From JBBRMQ01 sp038230775 (GTDB taxonomy: Bacteria > Acidobacteriota > Thermoanaerobaculia > Gp7-AA8): DNA of 5,543 nt. The translations under genes and the position numbers were made by a program. Location: positions 1-5,543 of the forward strand of contig JBBRMQ010000265.1 in NCBI GenBank assembly GCA_038230775.1, read 5' to 3'. The notes below the pieces were generated by a model. The model ran no database searches. It had not been told where the DNA came from and worked only from the letters and a program-made list of their open reading frames with translations. Of the stretch, positions 5,353-5,543 are shown in pieces; positions within the stretch are counted from its first letter, which is position 1; each line of letters opens with the position of its first letter.

Positions 5353-5543
5353 GTGCTCACGATCGAACGAGTCTCCAGACGCTACCGCGCGGGCACAACT
5401 ACGGCGTGCGCGATGTCTCCCTCTCGCTCCGCGCCGGCGTGATCGGTCTTCTCGGCCCGAACGGCGCCGGCAAGACGACGCTGATGCAACTCATCGCGAC
5501 GATCACGCGACGGAGCCGACGCTGGAAAACGCGTATCTCCACA
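5353..5543 (+). pseudogene. ABC transporter ATP-binding protein, frameshifted and internally deleted (runs off window)
   Basis: From GTG 5353, frame 1 gives VLTIERVSRRYRAG, a typical ABC-ATPase beginning. The match then continues in frame 3 from ~5394: NYGVRDVSLSLRAG, GLLGPNGAGKTTLMQLIATITR. This contains a perfect Walker A (GPNGAGKT, from 5454). One extra G in the GGG run at 5391-5393 would join the two frames. After ~5506 the expected D-loop, Q-loop, signature and Walker B are absent. Instead, frame 2 reads EPTLENAYLH (5513-5542), which resembles the extreme C-terminal 'PTLEDAYL' tail of ABC-2-type ATPases. This points to a second lesion that removed most of the gene. An intact protein would drive an ABC-2 type exporter. 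An assembly error remains possible for either lesion. No good Shine-Dalgarno is visible before the GTG. Confidence 0.7.

Overview
The window comes from a GC-rich bacterial chromosome. The organism cannot be named from sequence alone. The VWA gene has the layout typical of the 'VWFA-related Acidobacterial' family, so an Acidobacteriota-like soil or sediment bacterium is my best guess (inference). Nothing marks it as a phage or plasmid.

Layout from left to right. Positions 2-124 (+) hold the last 40 codons of an unrecognised gene. Positions 119-240 are a dense block of palindromic repeat units. They fill the gap between that gene and a convergent minus-strand operon. The operon is transcribed right to left: a small GNAT acetyltransferase (4151-3780), a lipoprotein Slt70-like lytic transglycosylase (3783-1615), then a secreted VWA-domain protein (1649-243). 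The genes are joined by a 4-nt ATGA overlap and a 35-nt overlap. Next is a 122-bp AT-richer divergent intergenic region with a good sigma70-type promoter and a set of small repeats. It drives a XerC/D-like tyrosine recombinase (4274-5230, +). The same palindromic repeat family returns directly after the recombinase stop (5233-5314). The window ends in an ABC-transporter ATPase that looks broken (5353 to the edge).

How the genes may work together: the lytic transglycosylase and the VWA protein are both predicted to act outside the cytoplasmic membrane, and their overlap implies coupled expression. A shared role in cell-wall turnover or envelope assembly is reasonable but unproven. The role of the acetyltransferase is open. 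The recombinase is divergent and probably independent of the operon.

The points most worth a second look are: (1) a family of five related REP-like palindromic units at two loci, each placed within a few bases of a stop codon, one of which supplies the stop codon itself; (2) a tyrosine recombinase with the catalytic lysine position occupied by arginine and a roughly 17-residue insertion ahead of the first catalytic arginine; (3) three copies of a heptamer and a five-codon leader ORF overlapping the recombinase start; and (4) an ABC ATPase remnant with a frameshift and an apparent large internal deletion. I do not see a defence system, CRISPR array, RNA gene or complete mobile element.
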